Shown here in pieces: positions 35,626 to 46,673 of a DNA stretch of 64,000 bases. The stretch lies in assembly GCA_024516155.1 (NCBI GenBank), contig JAJJXM010000001.1, positions 1,054,001 to 1,118,000 on the forward strand, read 5' to 3'. The notes under the pieces are model-generated. The model made no database searches and was not told where the DNA came from. It saw nothing but the letters and a program-made list of their open reading frames with translations. Position numbers and translations under genes: made by a program. This DNA is from Pyronema omphalodes (lineage: Eukaryota; Ascomycota; Pezizomycetes; Pezizales; Pyronemataceae). Each line of letters starts with the position of its first letter. Position 1 is the stretch's first letter.

Positions 35626-37104
35626 AATAATAATTCATCAACGACAACGCGCGAAGGATAATAGTGGCTTTTCGGTATGATACCGCAACGGCAGCGCGTG
35701 TCTCAATTCCACGTCGACAGAGGAGAAGATAACAGCAGTGTCAGTTAACAGATGGAAAGTCTAATTGCCGAAGGGAATGGGTATCCGATTGGACTGATCC
35801 TCCCATTTTCGAAAAAAAACATGAGATTGGAGCCTGAATCATGACTATGCCACCACTTGCGGCGCGGGTCTGACAATCCAACACCAGTACCACCACCACA
35901 CCCACCCCCGAGAATTCATTGATGGACGGCAAAATCAATTTATCCCTGGTCGTCAACTGCATACTGCATCTGATTTGTTTGGTTTTGTGGTAGTAATAAT
36001 ATCCCGTTCAATATACATACTTCCAATTCCATTATTACCAGAAAGCCCATACAGTACTTTTAATTCCATTACCAGAAACCCTACTTCTAATAAACCCTAC
36101 TTCCAATCCAATGCAACACCAACCCTCCTCCCAAGAATCCCTTTTTGTCTGGAAATTCGGATCTGCCAAAGCATCACCGGAATACAAGTACTCAGACCGC
36201 CCTAACATTTCTGCCGTCTGGTCGTCCTCTCTTTCTGTCCACCGTCTGTCCGTACCACGTTCCATGCTTCCCAAAAGTGGACGTGCCCGGTACTCCAGTC
36301 GTTAGACCGCCAAAACTACCCTTCTAGTGCGTCCCGACGCCGGGACCTAGCACAACAGTCCGACTCTGTCATATCTACCCCACCGGCGCCAAACTGAAAA
36401 CTAACATCTGCTATTTGCCCGACTGCACTTTTGCAAGAAAAAAAAAAACAAAAAAAAAACAACTTCTGACACCGTGAGCCATTCCCTCCTGTCTTTATCC
36501 GGATTCAGACTCACGGGAGTGGCAGGCTGCATTTACATTTCCACAATATCGATTCGCTCTGAGTGACATATATTTTCTCGCTCGCTCCTCATGGATTCAA
36601 CAACAGACCTTTAATTGAACTCATCAACTTTTGGACCTAGAAACAAAACCCGGTTTTTGTCGACCCTGCACTACTTTTTCAATAAAACCTAGCCACGCTT
36701 AATTTGTGGATCACCATCAATTGGATCTAGACTCACCACGGAATGCCGCTTGTAAATCACCCCAGATACTCTTCTTCTCACGTCCAACACCAGCGACGTG
36801 CAACTTACCGACCACCTGTAACACATCCACTTCTGTGTTGCACAAGCCTTAGCCGATCATCGACTACCATACGAGACGAAGCGAATTCACCGAGGACAGC
36901 ATTACTATCTGATAAAGGACCAGGTCGGCAGAGAACAACAGTACATCAAGGCCGGAGGGCACAACACAGACGCGGAACCCAGGGTATTACGCCATCAACA
37001 GCAACACAACGAAGCTTTTCTGGACATTCTTCTAAGGTCGAACAGTTATTGGGCATAGGAGGTTTGGATAAAGAAAATAATAACAGAAAGGGAAGCTGCC
37101 AACC
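35626..37104. promoter_or_regulatory. Upstream region and long leader of the Ser-rich membrane protein gene
   Basis: An A-rich tract lies at 36436-36460 and CT-rich tracts near 36560-36600. A 139-codon open frame at 36743-37162 overlaps the start of the next gene in another frame; it may be an upstream ORF. Otherwise no feature. Confidence 0.4.
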
Positions 37105-39054
37105 ATGTCAGGGAGAGCTGACCAGAGCGGTTCCCCGGACGAGTCAGTTTCCCCAAGAGTGATTGTGCCAGTAGTTACGGTTGTTGCAGTTGTGGTGCTT
37201 ATCGTATTCGCCTTAGCAGTTTTTGTTATGATACGGGCATACAATAGACGGCGAAAACAAGCTCAAGAAAAAAAAGACGCATCAAGATGGCGAAACTCGG
37301 CCGACAGCGAAGGAGCATGGCACAATCAGGATTTGGAAAATGGTCTGCCACAGGGCGGGACAAGAATGGCATCATTGGAAAGGCCGAGAAGTAAAGAGGA
37401 GGCAAAGTCAAAAAGAAGTACATTTATCTTGAAGGCACCTGTACCAGCAGCCTTCAGAATGACATTCCAATCCGCCAAGAGAGACAGTGTTAAGCAGGAT
37501 TCGGTACCGAGAAACGGCAAAAATTCCGAATCGGCCCACCACGACGAAATATTAGGATCCCCAAAAAGCAAATATGCAATCGAGAGTGGCTTTGAAGATG
37601 GTTCCTCATGTTCAACAAACCGCATGACTTCTGGAACTCTGGGAAAGTTGGAGCAAATAACAGGCAGTCAATTTTCCAACTCGATTTACGACCAACAATA
37701 CGAAGAGCAGCAAGAAACCGCCGCATCTCTCGACCGGGAACAATTGAAGAATACACTTGCCCTTCCACCCCGCCGCCGGAGAAGAAGTATCAGCCAACCA
37801 AACCTCCGCATCAACATCCCTCCCGTAAACCACGGCCGAAGTCTCTCCGTCAACACCGATATTTCCCCCGCAACAACCAATGGCGATTTTGAATTCTCTC
37901 CCATCAGCCCTACGAGTATCAGTGAAGCCATGTCAGCTCTAGCACCCCCACCCCCAGCTTCAGCAAGCACCGCCTTCCCCTCGACCTACCCCAACATAGC
38001 TGCCTTAACACAGGCCAACATCAATGTCTCCAACGCCATTCTCTCACGGCAATCTCTTAATCACCACCCCAGCTTCACCGGCTTGTCAATTTCTCGAGAA
38101 CATTCTGGAAGTGGAAATAGTGGTATTAGCGGTGGTAGTGGTGGTCGTCGAGCCACTCAATACCATTCCAAACTCTCCCCACAATTCAGCCCCCGCTTTT
38201 CTCCTCCCTTAAGAAACCACGAACAAATCCAATTAGACATAATGTCACCCACCGGTCAAATTCGCCGTTATTCCAACAGCAGCATTGATCTCAACGGACC
38301 CGCATTATCCGCCACCTTCGGCAACTTCGATCATGGAGAATATGAAAATCTAAATAGCCGTCCACTTTCCATGGCATCCTCAATCGGCTCATTCTGTTTC
38401 GGCCGACCCGGAGCCGGAGAAGAAAATTCCGACGGTATTAGCACACAACGTCATTCATGGAACGGTCGATCAGTCTTATTATTAGATGATCCAAACCTAT
38501 CCACGACCTCCTTACGTCCAATTGCACGAAGAGCAGATACCGACCGAACCACAACTGGAATGTCCGCCAGAACAGCTCGAACATTACGTCGAGCCGCAAC
38601 CACAGCTGGAAGATCCCCTTCTCCCTCACCAATGCCCTCACCGATGCCTTCCCCCCATCAGCTACAGCAGTTACATATTGATCATCGTGTCAGTATGAAC
38701 TTTGATAAATCCTCTATTTATTCCGCTCCAAACTCTGCACGGAGTAGTTTGAATGTTACTGGTGGTTTAGCGCCGGCCCCAATACGGAATCCTCCTATGC
38801 AGGTGATTACAAATAATCAACAATCGAGACAGAGAGCCCAGAGACCGAAGACTTTTGATGGAAGTCAGGGATTTGCAGGATTAGAAGGGTTGGCGGATTT
38901 GAGAATGGAAATGGGGCGTGGAGATGTTAGGGATGTCGATAGAGAGCCTCCAAAAAGGGAGGATTATGACCAGAGGATGATGAGACGGAATAGAGAGATG
39001 GAAGAGGAAGATTTTGTGTTTCAGCCTGAGAGGGCCAGTTTTGTATTTTTGTAA
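37105..39054 (+). CDS. Single-pass membrane protein with long disordered cytosolic tail
   Basis: Single exon, 649 aa, ATG in good context (ACCATGTC). A short polar N terminus (about 19 residues) is followed by one strongly hydrophobic segment (VIVPVVTVVAVVVLIVFALA, about 19-42), then a basic stop-transfer (RAYNRRRKQAQEKK). The other 600 residues are Ser/Pro/Asn/Arg-rich with RRRRSISQP- and RRYSNSSID-type motifs that look like basophilic kinase or 14-3-3 sites, and a PSPSPMPSPMPSP repeat. The topology (short outside, one helix, long disordered inside) resembles small fungal plasma-membrane sensors or mid2-like proteins, but the Ser/Thr-rich ectodomain of those is missing. No conserved domain is recognised. 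Coding status is supported by length and consistent composition. Confidence 0.75.
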   Translation: MSGRADQSGSPDESVSPRVIVPVVTVVAVVVLIVFALAVFVMIRAYNRRRKQAQEKKDASRWRNSADSEGAWHNQDLENGLPQGGTRMASLERPRSKEEAKSKRSTFILKAPVPAAFRMTFQSAKRDSVKQDSVPRNGKNSESAHHDEILGSPKSKYAIESGFEDGSSCSTNRMTSGTLGKLEQITGSQFSNSIYDQQYEEQQETAASLDREQLKNTLALPPRRRRRSISQPNLRINIPPVNHGRSLSVNTDISPATTNGDFEFSPISPTSISEAMSALAPPPPASASTAFPSTYPNIAALTQANINVSNAILSRQSLNHHPSFTGLSISREHSGSGNSGISGGSGGRRATQYHSKLSPQFSPRFSPPLRNHEQIQLDIMSPTGQIRRYSNSSIDLNGPALSATFGNFDHGEYENLNSRPLSMASSIGSFCFGRPGAGEENSDGISTQRHSWNGRSVLLLDDPNLSTTSLRPIARRADTDRTTTGMSARTARTLRRAATTAGRSPSPSPMPSPMPSPHQLQQLHIDHRVSMNFDKSSIYSAPNSARSSLNVTGGLAPAPIRNPPMQVITNNQQSRQRAQRPKTFDGSQGFAGLEGLADLRMEMGRGDVRDVDREPPKREDYDQRMMRRNREMEEEDFVFQPERASFVFL

Positions 39055-39345
39055 GGAACTCGGTCGCCTTGACGGTGCTAGTTATGCTACGAGACATGTT
39101 GGGAGGAGGGGAGGAGGGGAGGAGGGGAGGAGGGGAAGAGGGGGGAGATTGAAGCATGTTCAGGATAAAGATAACTATTAGGTAGGGACAGCAGGATGCA
39201 GGTTACAGGTTGCATTTACACAGCGATGTTTGTGGGGTTTCTATTTTTTTGTTTTCTATTTTTTTTATTGGGTCATATTCCAGGCGTTATTTGGTTTGAA
39301 GGTTTGCGGTTTGCGGTTTGCGGTTTGCGGTTTGAAATTTTCGGG
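39055..39345. repeat. G-rich minisatellite and 7-bp repeat downstream of the membrane protein gene
   Basis: GGGGAGGA units (about five) at 39101-39145 form a strongly purine-biased, G-run-rich strand. A second array of GGTTTGC units, about five, lies at 39300-39332. Both are in the presumed 3' region of the preceding gene. Confidence 0.8.
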
Positions 39346-39641
39346 AGGGTGGGTAATGGATCTCGGTACCGGATTTTTGGATTGTGATTGTGTTATTCAT
39401 GGGAAGCGATATATAGACAAACAATAATGACATAGCTGGTTTAAGCCAGAAATTGTTTAAATAAATATATGATTCTTTGATCAACTTAGATACATAAGAT
39501 ACTTCATTTGAAAAAAAGACTCTTCTCGTGGTTATTTATGGGTGATACTTCATGACTGCTCAGCACCCGTCCTAGCATATCTTTCTCTATGTATTCAGCC
39601 CAGAATATCCCATGAGAACTACCTAGGCACAAAAAAGAGAG

Positions 39642-39713
39642 AGCTCCGACCCGGACTTGAACCGGGGATCTCATCATTACTAGTGATGCGCTTTACCGCT
39701 AAGCCACCAGAGC
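39642..39713 (-). tRNA. tRNA-Thr (AGT), no intron
   Basis: The minus strand gives a complete 72-nt cloverleaf. Acceptor GCTCTGG pairs with TCGGAGC, discriminator T. D-stem GCTT/AAGC; anticodon stem CATCA/TGATG with loop CTAGTAA, anticodon AGT. T-arm CCCGG-TTCAAGT-CCGGG. A T6 terminator follows at the 3' side (plus-strand A6 near 39631-39636). There is no intron. Confidence 0.93.
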
Positions 39714-40780
39714 ACTTGTTTTAAGCGAGTAATTAAAATATAATTTATAGACCATTACAGAGAAATTGAAACGCTGTTTAATGATCTTCCTCCAACTATA
39801 AAGACTGCAAGTTTTATGGATTTACACCATAAAAAGCCCATCGTATCCATATCCCTGGATGGCGGCAGTGATCATACAGCTGACGTCGGCACATGGTTGA
39901 GTCTGAAGGCTACAGGCCGAGTCTGAATTTATCAAACCGATATTGTTCAGCTTAGCCGGCCGGTAATAGATTGTGTATATAAAAATAATTCAAAGAGCTC
40001 CTGAATGCCCTAAACTACTGCAACTCGTGCCAAAAGGGTGCCATAATACCAGATTCACATCCGGCGGTAGCGGTCATCGAGCAAATTCCTCACTGCGTCT
40101 ATTAAAGTAGAACAGAAGATAGCCAATAAAGTAATCTATCAGCTAACAAATTATCAATTCTGCTAAACCAACAATGAGCTTGCATAGGAACAAAGCATGG
40201 ATTATCACTCGAATCAACTGGGGGTTTGAGACTTGGCTTGTGCTCACTCAGCACTGTAATGCCAGGATAAGAAACCTGTATAATTTCCCATTTGTTTTCC
40301 AGCTTTTTTTTGTGTCGCGGAGTAAACTTTTTCCAGTGCATTACAAGCCTCGCCCCTACCCCGACCCCGTTGGCCTAGGTTAGGTCGATAAAACATATCC
40401 CTAAGGAATGAGTCAAAAAGCTTTCTGCTACTTTAGTGTTGTGGGGTATATCTTTAATAACGAGTGCTCTACTTGAGTATTGCACTGGGGGCCCTGCCGC
40501 CCTGGACCCTGGACCGTTCATATACAATCACTCGTGGTTGATAGGAATTATTAAGAATATTACTTTTTATGTATTACTCAGATTTGAGTGACTTTAATTC
40601 TTAGTGACTTGATATATATTTTAACACCTAATAATTTCTACTGGCATCCTTTAACAGAATTAGGCAGCTATCATCAGGTTACATTAGCCAACCCAATGCA
40701 ACAAAGGCACGCTCCTTCTGAAAGTACTATGATCAGTTCTGTTTGAAGAAGAACCGGACAGTTTTAATAAGAAACAAAGA
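39714..40780. other. Gene-free spacer
   Basis: AT-rich DNA with no coding frame of note and no clear repeat. Confidence 0.5.
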
Positions 40781-40783
40781 ATG

Positions 40784-41405
40784 CTACTTGGGCTTTAACC
40801 AGAAAATTTGGGCTTCTCCCAAGTTCCCAATAACGGTGGGGATACCCTTTAGGGCGTATTGTAACCTAATACCCTCAAGCGAATTCTCTTCTATCATATT
40901 ATAGTCAGAACCCAGGTCAACCACCACCTCCCAATCAGTGAAACCCTTTGCTAACTTTCCCAAACACTGGCTCAATAGTGGCATCGCCAGAGCAGTAATC
41001 TATCATGGTTAGTGGTCGGCGTTCCCACATACCATGGATACGCCTTTTAAGGTTGTCGGAGCGGTAAAGGGAGTAGCATCAATGGTATACAAGCGTAAAC
41101 GGTGTGACATGCAATGTGGTTGGTTCTAGTTGTAAACAACACAGGAAGAAACTTTAATCTTGAATCATGTTCCTCAACATGAATGACCATCAAGAGTGGG
41201 TAACAGTGAACACTTCTCAGTACTATCAGCTACTCAAGCGAAGTACCAAAGTCGTATCGGATTATGGGCCTAGGTTGATTGCCACCGTCGAATCAGGGAG
41301 ACTCTTTGCTAACTTTCCCACCATCTGCCTCCATATCGGCATCGTCAGAGCAGTAACCCATCATGTTCAGTGGCAGATCTTCCCAAGCACCATGTAGAGA
41401 CGTTT
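40784..41405 (-). mobile_element. Possible degenerate retroelement fragment in two direct copies
   Basis: On the minus strand, 40784-40984 is an open frame reading GFTDWEVVVDLGSDYNMIEE and continuing to an LKPK end. It resembles the active-site region of a retrotransposon aspartic protease, but the catalytic D-S/T-G appears as D-L-G. A second copy of its 5' part lies at about 41265-41405. Shared blocks such as CTTTGCTAACTTTCCCA (copies near 40947 and 41306) and AGAGCAGTAA are in the same order, and the second copy is interrupted by stops. No LTR, reverse transcriptase or integrase is visible. This is most likely a decayed Gypsy-type fragment; chance similarity is possible. Confidence 0.35.
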
Positions 41406-42222
41406 TGGCATTGCTCTAATTGTAGAGTAAAATATGGGTGTAGTTATCGCCATAGGTTTTTGTAAAATTCTTGGGCTGTCTGTGAAAATTGTTAGTATCA
41501 TAATTGCAAATCGTAGAGGGATTACAAACAATCCAGTAGTATATCATAGAAGAGAGAAGATAAACACGTACCGTTGGTGCCGGTTTAACGTCAATAATCA
41601 GACACAAGCGCCAGACACCAGTAGTGGAGTAAAGGTGGAGTTTTGTATATCTGGATGGAAGGAGAAATTCTGCTGATAGCCTAGTGGAGGGTGTGCATAT
41701 GACCGGAGCCCCGGCTGGGCTTTCACAAATTCAACCTCTTACCCAAGGAACCCTGTCTCTATGACCGACAGCAAAAATTTGCGGTCGACTGCAGTCGACT
41801 ACAATACAAGAGCGAATAGCCAAAACACAATTTCTTATATGCTGTCCTCGTATTAATAATAATTGATAAATGCTATCGGTTTCTGGAAGCGCGCTATAAT
41901 CGGCCCCGATAAATGTAGCATGAAACGCCCTATTAGCTCAAAGATGATTAGTACTACTAAATGATTTAATGCTAATTAATTCGCACTTATTCTACCCTTG
42001 CGAGTCGATTGTTCTCAGAGACGATCATTTCCAGAGTCTGTTTTCAATCACCCGAATTATAAACGCCTTCAACTTCACACAAAAAAAATTTGGTTATTAT
42101 TTATACATGACAATCTGTGATTATTATTTACATAGGACACTTTTTCCTTCGCATACACGTCATTTCCCATATCCATCCTTAAAAACAAACCTCCCAACCA
42201 ACACACCCCGGCACCACACCAC
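41406..42222. other. Gene-free spacer and 3' region of the nucleotidase gene
   Basis: AT-rich DNA. No gene or clear repeat is seen. Confidence 0.5.
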
Positions 42223-44143
42223 TTAAACCGGCTTCTGCTGAGTAGTCTCAGTAGTCGTGGCAATTCTCCCATCCAACTCCACAGCAATGGGTGACATCTT
42301 CGTAACATAATCACTCCAAACCTGATCCATCGGATTTAGAGCAGCAAAATCCTTTCTAGGATCCCAAAAGTTATCACCACCAGTCGCCAGGAAGTCCAAA
42401 GTAGCGATTTTGTAAACCTTTGTAGCCTCGACTGGTTTTCCACCAATCTGAAGGGTAACCAATCGACTTCCAACAGGGTTGGTGGGGTTAAAAGTAATCC
42501 TAATCTCCTTGGAAACTTGTGCAGAAGAAGTAACTGCACGACCATTCTTCTGGTTAACGCGACTAGCAATACCCTCGAAAACAGTCCATAAATCGGCACC
42601 GGTAAATGTGAGCTCGGCAATGGCATTTCCAAAGGGGAAACATTCCAAGGCTTGTTGCTGGGTAATGTTACCGGCATCAATCTCGGATCGCATACCGCCA
42701 GAGTTAATGATAGCTCCGTCAACTTCGGGTCTATAAGCAGCCATAGCGTCGGCGGAAAAGTCTCCAAGGGTGCATTCTCCGGTTTGACAGGTGGTTTGGA
42801 CCAATGGGTATTTGGTGGTACCAAGAACCTTGTTTACGTATGGAGCAAAAGCTTTCTCCCAGCTTTTAATCTCGGCCTTTAACTTGGGATCCTCGGCTGT
42901 AGCGTTGGTAAGGTGGAAAGGTGCTCCTTCGTATTTGACGATACGACCATCTTGCCATTCGGTGTTGATGTATCCAAGGTATTCACCCCAACGGTAGGCT
43001 TGGACAATGAAAACTTCCTCGCCATTTTTGTTGGTTTCAATGGTGGGGTATTTCCCTTTGGCGCCAGTCATGTTGCCGAGTAAGGTGTGAGAGTGACCTC
43101 CCATGATGAGGGAGATGTCGGTGGATGCTTTGGCGAGCTTAATGTCTTCGTCATATCCGATGTGGGTAAGGGCTGCGAAACGCTTGATGTTGCGGTGGCG
43201 GCGCTTGATGAGCGCAATGGTGCGGTTGATGGCTGTTAATGGGTCCTCGAAGGTTGTGCCGTTTCCGGGGGAGGAAATTCCCTTGGTGGTCTCGGTGGTG
43301 ACGGCAACAAGGGCGAGTTGGTGTTTGGGGAAGATCTTGTAGGGCACTAGGGCGGAGGCAAGGTTCTGGTTTGTTGTGTGGACGTTGGAAGAAACAACTG
43401 GGAAGGTGAGGTTGTGTAGGAAGTTGGCGAGGAGGTCGTCTCCGTCGTCGAACTCGTGGTTACCAAGTGTCATGGCGTCTATGAGAGAATGTCAGCCACA
43501 GAGTGCAATTATTGTCTCGGCAATACGTTGTAACGCTGTATTGGGGTGGTCTCACCGAAGCCAAGCTGATTGAGGGTGTCTGCAATCTTCTCGCCTTTGT
43601 AAATGGTGTAGAAGAGGGTTCCCTGGAACTCATCTCCCGCGTTGAAGAACAAGGAGTTCTCATGAGTGGGACGAGTCTGGTCAATGACTGTCTTGACACG
43701 AGAGTAGCCTCCGACACATCCTATTCATAATCAGTCAAGCTATTCAAGGGGTGTAAAAAGTCATAGGAATTTAAGTTACTCACCCTTGGTAGGGTCGGTG
43801 CATGAAGAACCACTGTAACGGAACTCGTCAAGATGTCTATAGGAAGCTTATGTCAGTCACACGGCCGAGAAAAATGAATACGAGAAGGTTTATTTTAGGA
43901 AATTACTTACGCGTGAACATCATTGATGTGGTAGAAGGCCATTTCGTAATTCTTCTTGCCCTTAGGCTTTCCACGGTCGTTATGGCCATTGTCGCCGTCG
44001 TTGCCATTTCCACGACCATCCTCGCGCTTCACGATAGAAGCATCAGAAGCATAGCGCTTCGAGATGAGACGGTCGACCTGCTGCGAGCTAACGAGCGTGG
44101 TCGCCGTAAGGACGAGGGTAACGATTGTCGAAACGGACTTCAT
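42223..44143 (-). CDS. Secreted 5'-nucleotidase (UshA/NT5E-like metallophosphoesterase)
   Basis: Four exons on the minus strand: 44143-43911, 43836-43784, 43720-43556, 43478-42223 (1707 nt, 568 aa). The first two introns have GTAAGT or GTGAGT donors; the third opens GTGAGA. The start is the ATG of MKSVSTIVTLVLTATTLVSS, a clear signal peptide; a basic Asn/Gly/Lys-rich spacer (about 30-68) follows. The N-terminal calcineurin-like domain has the metal ligands in FYHINDVHAHLDEF, the intron-spanning FFNAGDEFQGT, GNHEFDDG (about 156-163) and MGGHSH (about 281). The C-terminal 5'-nucleotidase domain contains ECTLGDFSADAMAAYRP and NSGGMRSEIDAGNIT. No GPI-type hydrophobic tail is present, so it is probably secreted or wall-associated. 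The likely reaction is hydrolysis of extracellular nucleotides to nucleosides and phosphate. It is divergently arranged with the PCI gene. Confidence 0.9.
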
Positions 44144-44985
44144 AGTGGGACACCGACAGACCAAACGAGCGTGTTGATGAGCTGTACAAAAAAGATTATA
44201 AAAGAGAGGGGAGCAAGCTATTTATTAAGACAAATTCATGGCTATGATATAATACGCAGCTGAGGTCCGTAAGCACCTCCCCTCCCCCCCGCGTACCAGA
44301 GCTCACTACATACTAGCTATCCCGATTGGCTCAGGAACACCTTCGCCTCGTGGCGTTGGATATACAATAAGCTTTAACGAGGGGCAGCAATTTCCTCTAT
44401 CTACGGCTTCACCGAAGTCCAAGAAAATATGGTGTATAATCTATTTATCTAGCAGGGAAGTATTTTGGCAGATATCGCGTTGAGTGATGAGCATCGTGGT
44501 TGCTGCATCCAATCGTCGCTCGAGCTGCAGCGCGTGGAGTCGGCAGTAACGCTGAATAATCGGCGTATCCGCACAACGGCGTACGGAGAATCGCTATCAA
44601 AGCCGAGTTTCTTGGAATTTGGAAATCAGTCGAAAAATTATGTGTGCAAATATCTTGAAACAGTAATTCTACCTCAGTTTCTTCTCATTCAAATCTGTAT
44701 AATATTAATCAACGAATATCCTGTGTGAACCCCAATTCAATTGACCGTCATTCAGTGTTGTGAAAATGTCCAAGTTTGTCAACTACGCCAAGCCCCTCGC
44801 CCCGACGCTGAAAGCCACGAGACGACGCGCGACGAGTGCTCGTTTCACGGGAGAAGCCGCGACTAATTCACACGTCACCTTGAGCAGCAACGACAGAGCT
44901 TCACCCCACAAGATCAACGCCTCCGTTTTCCCCTCAAACATTTCAACGGCATTACGCATACACCGTGAACCCGAATCCGGCGTCA
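44144..44985. promoter_or_regulatory. Divergent promoter region, with a possible upstream ORF
   Basis: The 842 bp between the start of the 5'-nucleotidase and the chosen start of the PCI gene. An ATG in good context at 44766 opens a 102-codon frame (44766-45074) that overlaps the PCI gene in another frame. No good splice donor links it in frame, so it may be an upstream ORF that reduces translation, or evidence that the true first exon was not recognised. Confidence 0.4.
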
Positions 44986-46673
44986 ATGCGTCAGAACTTC
45001 AACCCGTCGAACCCACCGACACCCCCACTAATCGAGGCATGGACCCAAGCCATTCAAACTGCCGTCGCAGATGAACGACCGCGTCTACTTCACGAATGTT
45101 TCGTGACAAATGTAGAGATTCTTTTTAAACGGAGACCTTTTCCAGCATTACACCAAGCAGTACGCCAGATAAAGTATCTACCCGCTGTGAGAAATGTCGT
45201 CGAGAGGGAAATGGGAGATGACTGGATCGGTCTGAATGAGATGATGGTATCATACTTGTGGATGCTAGAAGCTGCGGTTCCGAATATCATGACGCATCAG
45301 CTTCCGAGCTTCCCAGAAGAAACAAAGCTCTTTTTTGAACGTCTAAAGGAATTCATGAGGTAGATTACCTGACCAAAAGCTACACAAGCTTATGCCCTGG
45401 TGTACTGACGTTGAACAGTGCTGTTAATTCAGCCTTCAACTCTCCAAAAGGTGCAATAATTGCTCGAACCGCAATGATGACCGCAAAATGGTGTTTACTC
45501 GTCGCTCAATCCATCGACAAAATGAACGGCGATAATTTCTACAAGACCAGCGAAAGCTTGCTTAACGTGATCCTTCGAACCTTCAACATCTCAGTAGCAG
45601 AGCGTGCTGCCTATACCAAACCTGGTCAGCTTCTAAAGAAGACAGTAACAATCGACCTAGCCAACGACTTATTCAAACTCTACAACATGGTTCGCTCCAC
45701 CATTCAACCACCAACTCTTCCCCGCTAAACATCTACAAAATAGACATGCCAAACCAAACTCGCCGGTACAATTCGTCAAAACCTCGGATCCGTCGGTCTA
45801 AAACTGCAGCACCCCCTCTTCCGAAACCCCACTCTTTGCACCTACCACTACTTCGAAGGTATCGAATACCTCAATAAACTGGCTTTTGGTCAAGCACATG
45901 TAGCTCTACAAGCCAGTTACGACATCTGCCACCCTCGATTCCTAAAGCACCGACGAAAAATCCTAATCCCTCTTCTGGTCGCCAGTATCCTAGTTGGGCG
46001 TTTCCCCGGCCCAGAACTTATCAGCCGTCCAGAAGCCCAGGGACTAGACGAAATTTTCATTCCCTTATGCCGAGCGATTCAAAAAGGAGATTTCCGTAGC
46101 TTCCGTATGGCGATGGGTATAGAAGGACCAGAGAAATGGAAAGCACAATGGTGGGAGCAACATCAGTTAGGAAGAATCATTGAACATCGAGCAAATATCC
46201 TAATCTGGAGATCATTAATCCGGAAAATTTGGACTATCACATATTCCCCATTTCAACAGCAACAACAGGCGCCACAGGTTTTGAAGATTGACGACATTTA
46301 TGCTTGTGCTGTAGCTTTACATCGGAAGTCGCAAGAGGATATCAATTATGCTGAAGCAAACCAGCTGCAGCAACAACCACATTTGGATCCTTATGGAGTT
46401 TGTGATCCGGAGTCGTGGTGGTATGATGGGCTTCGTCTCACGAGAGATCAGGTAGAAGGAGTAATACAAAGTCTGTTGGATCAGAAAATGGTTAGGGGCT
46501 ATGCTGTCAGAAAGGAACGTGGAGAATCTACTATATTGGTGCTCGCTAAGGACGATCCGTTTCCGAATGTGTGGAAGCTTTGTGCACCCAAAGCAGAGAT
46601 TCAGAGAGAGGTTAATGGAGCCGCATCAAGGGTGGTTAGGATGCAAGGAGTAAAGGAGATTGGTCAGACTTAA
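44986..46673 (+). CDS. PCI-domain protein, Thp1/PCID2-like
   Basis: Exons 44986-45359, 45419-45689, 45744-46673 (1575 nt, 524 aa). Introns are 59 and 54 nt; the second donor is the weak GTTCGC, but splicing restores the family block LYNMTCQTKLAGTIRQNLGS in frame. The C-terminal half fits a PCI domain (TPR-like helices, then a winged helix): TYHYFEGIEYLNKLAFGQAH, ICHPRFLKHRRKILIPLLVA and GRFPGPELI, then GDFRSFRMAM and a C-terminal DGLRLTRDQVEGVIQSLLDQ winged-helix segment. This pattern is that of the Thp1/PCID2/Csn12-like group; Thp1 is the partner of Sac3 in the TREX-2 mRNA export complex at the nuclear pore. I favour Thp1-like over Csn12 but cannot separate them without a search. The start is the first ATG of the frame; a poly-Gln interruption lies near 46253-46270. 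Confidence 0.75.
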
